Shown piece after piece: positions 1 to 5,416 of a DNA stretch of 5,416 nucleotides. The stretch comes from an uncultured Clostridia bacterium (lineage in GTDB: Bacteria; Bacillota; Clostridia; Christensenellales; Aristaeellaceae). The notes beneath the pieces were generated by a model that had not been told where the DNA came from, searched no databases, and was given only the letters and a program-made list of their open reading frames with translations. The position numbers and the translations under genes are program-made. How positions within the stretch are numbered: position 1 is the first letter of the stretch; every line of letters starts with the position of its first letter. The DNA lies in contig CALCUD010000062.1 in assembly GCA_937906775.1 (NCBI GenBank), positions 1 to 5,416 of the forward strand. The letters run 5' to 3'.

Positions 1-883
1 CGCTGTCGTCGAACAGCGTGTTATCGCTGCTCAGCGTGTAGCCTTCCACACTCTGCTCGGAAGCGTTGTAGGTCTTGCTCGCCGTGTTACCGGTGACCTT
101 GATCTCCAGATTGTCCTTTACGATCGTCAGTTCGCCGTCATCAATGACTTTAAATGTTACTTCAATATTGTCATTGTCATAGCTGAATTGATCCACCGTC
201 AGACCCATCGCGTAAGTATCCACATTTGTTCCCGCCGCGATAGCTGTGCCTTTGAATTTCACCAGCGTCTCATCATACAGTTCGCTGTCACAGCTCAGCG
301 TATAGCCGGTCACGTTCTGTTCAGAACCGTTATACGTCTTGCTGGCCTTCGCTCCGCTGACTTCGATCGTCATGACCGCATTTGTTATCGTCAACGCACC
401 CGGAGTCTTTGTCACAGTATAGTTATCTGTTACATCGTTCCCGTTTGCATCTTTGATAATCGCTTTGGCCTCAACGAAGGTTCCGTTGTATGTATCGACA
501 TCTGTACCCTTCGCGCTGTAGGTCAGACCGCTCCAGGTATGCGTATCCACCAAACCTTCCGGAGTTATGCCGGTCAGTTCCTGTTCGGTGCCGTTGTAGA
601 TTCTGGTATCTGTTTCGCCAATGAATTCCACAGCCTTCGGCAGGATCGTCAGTTTACCGTTCTCAGTATCCGTAACAACATATTTGCTGTCCTTGACGCC
701 GATCACGTTGCCCGTGAAGATGACATCCGCATCGCCGACATCCGTCCGGGCACCGGTAACAGTGACACCGGTAAAGCTGGCGTCCTCGATCAGGGTTTCG
801 CCGACATATACTTTATAGGAAGAAATGCTCTGTTCCGCGCCGTTGTAAATCTTCTCGTCGCTGTCAGCAACCAGTTTGACATT
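1..883 (-). repeat. MBG-like repeats: three complete units and a fourth cut by the window edge
   Basis: Residues 1512-1593, 1594-1679, 1680-1766 and 1767-1805 (bases 638-883, 380-637, 119-379 and 1-118) each contain 'YNGAEQ', 'YNGTEQ', 'YNGSEQ' or 'YNASEQ' near the start. The complete ones end in 'GKLTI', 'GALTI' or 'GELTI'. This matches MBG-type domains, immunoglobulin-like modules usually found in C-terminal tandem arrays of large secreted bacterial proteins. Units 3 and 4 are the closest pair (SKTYNxSEQxVxGYTLS in both). The array is still running at base 1, so more units or a C-terminal anchor probably follow outside the window. Confidence 0.78.
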
Positions 884-3800
884 CTGCAGATAGGAAGCCG
901 TAAGTGTCAGGTTCTCAGCGATCATCGTCGGATTCGCGGGAATAACGACAGGTACGCCTTCAAGCAGCCATCCGTTGAAGGTAGAACCTTCTCTCGTCGG
1001 ATCAGCCGGAACCGTGACCGGATCATCATAATGATAATCCGTGGCACTGATGAGCGTTCCGTCATAGTCCTCGAAGGTCAATGTGTAGTCGATATACGTA
1101 GCATCATACTGCGCATAGTAGGTCTTGTTCCCGGCAACCGTATCGGAGAAATCCGGACCCCATCCTGCAAAGGTATAGGTATAGGTTTCGTCCGCAGCCT
1201 TGGTGGGATCTTCTGCCGGTACTTCAACCGTATCACCGTAGTGATAATCCGTCTTCTCGGAAATCTGATCATCACCGTTCATGAATGTCACGGTGTATTC
1301 AATGAACGTCGGTGTATAGATTGCCGTATAGGTCGTGTCCTGTGTCGCGGCAACGATCGTCTTGTCCCATCCCGCAAACTCATAGGTGTAAGTCAGATCC
1401 GCAGCCTTAGTCGGTGTTACCTTTGAATAAACCGGTACATCGCCGTGATCGACTTTCTTCTCTTCCAGAACCGTGCCGTCATCGTTCTTAAAGGTTACAG
1501 TATACTGGATCTTGGACCAGGCGCCGACTACAGTGACATTTCCCGCCGGCATAGTGACGCTTGTCACAACAGTATCCGTGCCGTCAACACGCCATCCGTC
1601 AAAGGTATAGCCGGTAAGGGTCGGAGCCGTGGCCAAAGTCTCGGTCTTTCCGTAAATGCTGCTTACTTCATCAGGCAGTCCGGGCGCGCCTTCCGGCACA
1701 CTTCCGGTGTACTGATAGGTGAGCGTATACGGGATCAGATTATACTTGAATTCAACAACCGTGCTTCCGTTACCGGCAATCTTCTTCTCGCCCGGATGCG
1801 GCTGCGTAACATATCCGGTATAGTTCTTCGCCTGAGTCTCCGTATCGGTATCGGTCGTACCCTCTTTGGTTTCCCGATCTGCTTCGACTTCGATATACTC
1901 GTCACTGTTCAGCTCCTTCTGCTTCAGGTGCTTCACAGTATACTTTGTATCTGTATCGGGTTCCCAGCTTCCGGTGAAGATGACATCCTTGTCCGGCATT
2001 ACGAAGCTGCCGTCCGTCACAGTCACATACGTCGTATTCCAGCCGACAAAATGGTATCCGTCCGCACCGTCGGAAGGAACAGACAGTACAGTCTTCTCCG
2101 TTCCGTAAGGTACATCTTCTGTTTTGCTGTATTCGATATTGTCGATCTTGTAAATGATGTCATGGGTGTTCACCGTATAGGTGGCTTCCAGCACCACATC
2201 ATTGTCCGGCATGGAGAAGGTTCCGGTCACGACCTCACCGTTCAGTTTCCAGCCGGTCGCGGTATGTCCCTCATGCGTATACGCGGGCTGAATCGTTACG
2301 GTTGTCCCGTAATCGTAATTCACGGGCGTTCCGTAAACTTCACCGTTGAGCTTATAGGTAACAGTATGGCTATTGACGTTCCAGCTGCCTTCAATTTCGA
2401 CATTCTTTGCCGGCATGGTGAAATCAACAGCCGTCTTGCCTTCCCGTTTCCATCCGCTGAAGGTATACCCTTCCCTGGCTTCCGGATCGTCCAGAATCTG
2501 AACCTCGGTTCCGTAATCATGGCTGCTTGTGTTATAAGTTACTCCATCAACCTTATAAATCACATCGTAAGAATTGATAGTAAAGGAACCTACAAACTGT
2601 ACAGCTTTACCCGGCATAGTGAACTTGCCTTCCTCATCAACGGGTACTGCATCGGAAGACCAGCCGCTGAAGGTATATCCTTCAATCTCATAATTTTCTG
2701 CCCGCTGGACGGTTTCCCCGTATGTATAGTTGCCGCCATCCGGACGGGTTACTTTAGGCAGATTGTTGTTAATCGTGTAGTATACAAGGAACTTGTCTTT
2801 CTCAAAATGTGCGGTGTATTCACAAGCCTCATATACTCCGTTAACCTTTTCAGGCGTCAGAACCGACAGTTCGGTGCTCTTCTGTTCCCCGTTTTCGGTC
2901 CAAGTCCAGTTCACAAACTTGTAACCGGTCTTCGCTGTTGCGCGGACGGTCTGGACCGATCCGGTCGCGGGAGCCACGGAATCAGAAGCACGGCTGACTG
3001 TACCGCCTTCCGCCGGATCCGCAATATAGGTCAGTGTTACGTTTTCATTCTCTTCGAAATTCGCGACATAGGTTGCAGCCCGTTTTTCAGGCGTCAGTTT
3101 GCCGTCGGAAACCCATTCAGCCGGAACCGCCGTACCGTTCTCCGTCCATCCGGTGAAATGGTATCCGTTCTTCGCGGTAGCCTGGCTGCCTCCGGGAACA
3201 CCGGTATCCGCTTCAACACCCTCGCTGGCGACGGAAACAGAACCGCCCTCTGTCGCCAGATAGTTGATCGTGATCAGTCCCTTCTTATAATAGGTAACGG
3301 TCACTTTCAGATCACCCGCGGTCATATTCCCTTCAACGACCGAGATGCTGGGATCATAATTATCCACGACCGGCGAGGTGATGCTGTAGGCTTCACCGTA
3401 TTTCAGCGTTTCCGTCACAGAATCGGGAGCAGCAGTACCGCCGTCCGCGATGACATATTCAACGGTCAGCTGATATTCATTCGCGGAGTAGGTAACAGTC
3501 TTTTCAACATTTTCCGCGGGCATGGTCCCTGTCACCTTATCCAGATCAGGAGTCAGTCCGTCCTTTACGGGTGACGTGACATTATAGCTACCCTGATACA
3601 GATATTCAATCGGTCCGTAGTCGTCCGCGACCTTTTTCCCGTTTTCATCCACGTAATGGATTGTGAGTTTGTATTGGTTCTTGCTGTAGTAAACCGAGTA
3701 TTCAAGATCCTCCGTATCCATGGTGCCGGAAATCTTCGTCTGATCCGGTGTGTAACCGGTAATGGCATGAGAATCCACTGCAAAGGATTCACCGTAATCC

Positions 3801-5416
3801 AGGATACTCACATAATCCTTCCCGGCAGTTCCGCCGGCAGCATACAGATAATGGATCGTCAGGGTATATTCATTCTTTGTGTATTTGACATCGACTTCCA
3901 GATCCTTCGCGGGCATGGTTCCGGAAACACTGGCAGGATTCGCCGAGTAACCCTTCACTCCCGGAGAAACAACCTCATATTCATCGCCGAAGTAATAGGA
4001 TTCCTCAACCGGTTGCAGACCTTCAACAGGCGTCAGATCTCCGTATACATAATTGATCTTCAGTTTGTACTGGCGTAGCTTGTACTTTACGGTAACTTCC
4101 GTATTGTCCTTAATTGTCCCGGTTACCTTTACCTGATCCGCTTCATAGCCCTCAATGACCGGAGATGTCACATCATAAGTCGTATCAAGGAGCTTGTCCG
4201 CGTCATAAGACGGATAAGCGGCCTCGCCCTTCATGGGTCCGTCAGCATACTCGTAACGGATCGTCAGATGATAGGTGTTGGGCTTGTAAACAACGTTGAA
4301 GACAAACTCTTCCTGTTCGCTGCTGGTACCGGTATTATCATCATAAATGAGTCCCGGAATTGCTTTTCCGCTGATATTTGCGGGATCGGGCGTATATCCC
4401 TCCAGTGCGGGGGAATCCACACTGTAGCTCTCACCATAGTATATCTTGAGATTGTAATCCTTGATCCCTGTGGATTCACCGTTTTCTTTGACATAGTGAA
4501 TGGTCAGCGGGAACACACGACGGCGATACGTTACCGTACGCGTTACCGGTTCTGCCGGCATGGTGCCGGTAACGACCTCATCCCCCTTGTGGATATCATA
4601 TCCGGTCACAGATTCAGATGGGACCGAATAGGTATCACCGAAGGGAACGGAAGCGGTATAGTCTTTCTTCAGGGTCTTTCCATCCTGATCCACATAGTGA
4701 ATTGTCAGCTGATACTTGTTCTTGGTATAGATGACCTTCTCCGTATGATCGCGGGCCGGCATGGAGCCGGAAACAACCGCGGGATAAGGTGAATATCCTG
4801 TCACATCAGTCGATCCAGCCATACCTGTCGGTGACGGAACAGTATAGGCTTCATTCATATTGTACGTATGTTCATATTTATAGGCTATGGGGGTATCTTC
4901 ACCTTCAAGATAATATTCTACCGTCAGCTTATATTGTGTCGGTGTGTATACTACCTTTTCCGTTTTGCCACCGGCAGCATTCATCGTACCGGTTACTGTC
5001 TGGCGGTCGCAGTCATATCCCGCCAGATCGGGAGACGGAACAGTATAGGTATTTCCAAAAGGAACCGTTTCCGTGTAGGTTGTAAACTTTGTTTCTGTTC
5101 CTTTTGAGTCCTTCTTATAATATTCAACTGTCAATGTACAGTCTATAGGAGTAAAATAGCCGGTGAATAAGACTTCCTTTCCAGGCATCGTAAACTTATT
5201 TTTGGATACTTCCACATCGGTAGTAGTCCATCCACTGAATGTATACCCATTGATAGAAGGAGATTTAGCTAAAACACTAATATCCTTTTTACCTTGTTCA
5301 TATGGTCCTTCCTCTTTATATAGTGTCTCTTCATTACTACTCGGATCAATATAAATATATTTTACAGGCTTGGATGGTTTGTACGTATATGTTACGGTGA
5401 TATATTTAGTTACATT
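1..5416 (-). CDS. Giant multi-repeat surface/adhesin-like protein (MucBP, InlB B-repeat and MBG-like modules), partial at both ends
   Basis: The reverse complement is open for 1,805 codons starting with the AAT whose complement ends the window; no stop occurs, and some twenty module boundaries all fall in the same phase. Residue 1 corresponds to bases 5416-5414. Modules in order: B-repeat-like residues 1-91; nine MucBP-like 92-712; two larger B-repeat-like 713-875; four B-repeats 876-1154; one YTVKH unit 1155-1227; four B-repeats 1228-1511; MBG-like 1512-1805, still running at the edge. I noted only four cysteines and no obvious membrane segment, and the protein is rich in Thr, Tyr, Val, Gly and Asp, as in secreted stalk proteins of Gram-positive bacteria. 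In these families such modules act as cell-surface spacers or mucus- and glycan-contacting repeats; the role here is inferred. Signal peptide, any binding head, and any LPXTG or other anchor would lie outside the window. Start and stop are not visible. Confidence 0.95.
884..1735 (-). repeat. Four InlB B-repeat-like units, second block
   Basis: Residues 1228-1511 contain units of 76, 69, 70 and 69 residues at bases 1508-1735, 1301-1507, 1091-1300 and 884-1090. The first resembles the earlier block (GYTFDGW, then VTMPAGNVTVVGAW). The next two are close relatives: 'YTVTF', 'PTKAADxTYTYxFAGW', and a 'TYTAIY' or 'TYYAQY' ending. They lack the MP turn and so form a distinct subtype. The last is intermediate (DYTLTF, YHYDDPVTVPADPT, GSTFNGW, LTLTASY). 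The DPTK...FAGW pattern is a frequent B-repeat variant in Bacillota. Confidence 0.8.
1736..1954 (-). other. Single YTVKH-type module between two B-repeat blocks
   Basis: Residues 1155-1227 differ from their neighbours: 'KYTVKHLKQ', then 'DEYIEVEAD', an acidic Thr-rich stretch (EGTTDTDTETQAKNYTGY), and the ending 'KKIAGNGSTVVEFKYN'. Modules of the form 'YTVxHY..DxYxxVxxxxxxGTT...IxGDGSTVVxxYY' are commonly found among B-repeats in clostridial surface proteins and look related to MucBP. It has neither the Gly-Trp pair nor the MP turn. It occurs once and divides the eight short B-repeats into two sets of four. Confidence 0.65.
1955..2791 (-). repeat. Four InlB/Listeria-Bacteroides-type B-repeats, first block
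   Basis: Residues 876-1154 comprise four units of 73, 67, 68 and 71 residues, at bases 2573-2791, 2372-2572, 2168-2371 and 1955-2167. Consensus: an opening strand such as 'YDVIYKVDGVTY', a 'YGTEV' turn, then 'GYTFSGW' (unit 3 'GHTATGW', unit 4 'GYHFVGW'). They close with 'FTMPxKxVxFxGSW'. The Gly-Trp pair and the MP turn are the hallmarks of the Flg_new / InlB B-repeat fold, a small ubiquitin-like module used as a surface stalk. Unit 3 is the most divergent, with 'LEATY' in place of the usual 'GSW' ending. Confidence 0.82.
2792..3280 (-). repeat. Two long B-repeat-like units (ATAKxGY / LTPEK type)
   Basis: Residues 713-792 (bases 3041-3280) and 793-875 (bases 2792-3040) are a pair of 80 and 83 residues. 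Both open with an 'xITINYLA' or 'VTLTYIA' strand and 'EGGSVS' or 'EGGTVS'. They then carry 'ATAKNGYHFTGW' or 'ATAKTGYKFVNW', then 'LTPEK', and end with 'TYVANFEE' or 'EYTAHFEK'. This is a longer variant of the InlB B-repeat often found beside standard units in Bacillota surface proteins. The pair sits exactly at the switch from MucBP-like to short B-repeat units. The second unit has an extra tryptophan (NWTWTENG) and a cysteine (EACEY). Confidence 0.75.
3281..5143 (-). repeat. Nine tandem MucBP-like repeat units
   Basis: Residues 92-712 form nine head-to-tail units. Unit bounds in bases: 4937-5143, 4718-4936, 4517-4717, 4277-4516, 4073-4276, 3872-4072, 3677-3871, 3479-3676 and 3281-3478; lengths 69, 73, 67, 80, 68, 67, 65, 66 and 66 residues. 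Each opens with a strand such as 'YKLTIHYV' and a turn such as 'DENGK'. It continues with 'YGESYSVDSP' or a relative, then 'GY', and closes with 'VTGTMPAxxxExxVxY'. This is the layout of the MucBP family, seen in mucus-binding and internalin-like surface proteins. The units have diverged in sequence, so this is not a recent array expansion. Unit 2 has a Gly/Ser-rich insert and unit 4 an acidic insert. Ligand binding cannot be deduced; some MucBP arrays bind mucin and others may act only as spacers. Confidence 0.82.
5144..5416 (-). other. InlB B-repeat-like unit, N-terminal-most, possibly truncated by the window edge
   Basis: Residues 1-91 carry the class signature 'GYTFSGW' followed by 'FTMPGKEVLFTGYF', the usual second half of an InlB/Listeria-Bacteroides repeat. 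The first half opens with a lysine- and tyrosine-rich stretch (TYTYKPSKPVKYIYID) that resembles the start of the unit only loosely. It precedes the MucBP-like block, so B-repeat-type units flank that block on both sides. The DNA here is clearly AT-richer than the rest of the gene. Whether further units precede it cannot be seen. Confidence 0.7.

Noticed and set aside
188..1426. A 412-codon plus-strand open frame
   Set aside because: Same codon-aligned antisense frame, opposite B-repeat and MBG-like units; no domain-like composition.
1445..3574. A 709-codon plus-strand open frame, the longest complete ORF in the window
   Set aside because: It lies codon-for-codon opposite the repeat protein, its translation is rich in Arg, Ile, Phe and His with no recognisable domain, and it has no ribosome site or neighbours. 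It is an antisense shadow.
1078..4494. Short minus-strand open frames at 1078-1275, 2320-2520, 3565-3792 and 4264-4494
   Set aside because: They are out of frame with the long open minus frame, with Arg/Pro/Thr/Ile-rich translations typical of shifted-frame reading.
4555..4569. Short inverted repeat CCGGCA-TGG-TGCCGG as a possible terminator or regulatory hairpin
   Set aside because: It lies inside the coding frame where the GTMPA motif is encoded, has no T-run, and variants recur at the same motif elsewhere; it follows from the codons used.
3656..4792. Plus-strand open frames at 3656-4078 and 4268-4792, and the overlapping one at 4789-5085
   Set aside because: They overlap well-supported MucBP-like units on the other strand and have no recognisable product; the first two are in the aligned antisense frame.
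3281..5143. Regular spacing of about 200 bases suggestive of a CRISPR or DNA satellite array
   Set aside because: The period is protein-module length, the units differ strongly at DNA level, and there are no short identical repeats with unique spacers.
5144..5416. AT-rich end of the window as a possible promoter or gene start
   Set aside because: The minus frame stays open through it and encodes a recognisable B-repeat-like unit, so it is internal coding sequence; no start codon with a ribosome site is evident.

Overview
The window lies entirely inside one very large protein-coding gene on the minus strand. Reading the reverse complement from base 5416 down gives 1,805 consecutive sense codons with no stop (positions 5416 to 2, with base 1 starting the next codon). 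No start codon region, stop codon, promoter, terminator, RNA gene or intergenic gap is present. Both ends of the gene are outside the window, so the whole protein is longer than 1,805 residues.

The protein is a modular, repeat-built, extracellular-type stalk. From the N-terminal side (high coordinates) to the C-terminal side (low coordinates) the order is: one partial InlB B-repeat-like unit (5144-5416); nine tandem MucBP-like units of 65-80 residues (3281-5143); two larger B-repeat-like units with 'ATAKxGY' and 'LTPEK' motifs (2792-3280); four InlB/Listeria-Bacteroides-type units (1955-2791); one distinct 'YTVKH' unit (1736-1954); four more B-repeat units (884-1735); and three and a half MBG-like units carrying 'YNGxEQ' or 'YNAxEQ' (1-883). 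All family names are assigned by eye from consensus motifs.

The organism is most likely a Gram-positive Bacillota, probably a gut or rumen Clostridia with roughly balanced GC. This is an inference from the combination of MucBP, InlB-B and MBG repeats, which is typical of adhesin-like proteins in that group. No taxonomic marker is present. The stretch contains no enzyme-like or ligand-binding domain and no anchor. Any adhesive head should lie beyond base 5416, and any wall anchor, if there is one, before base 1.

Long open frames on the plus strand (for example 1445-3574) are codon-aligned antisense shadows, explained by the rarity of TTA, CTA and TCA codons in the real gene. I see no convincing new biological system. 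The points worth a second look are the scale and block order of the repeat array, inserts in two MucBP units, a motif shared between repeat classes, the lone YTVKH unit, and a composition shift at the N-terminal end.
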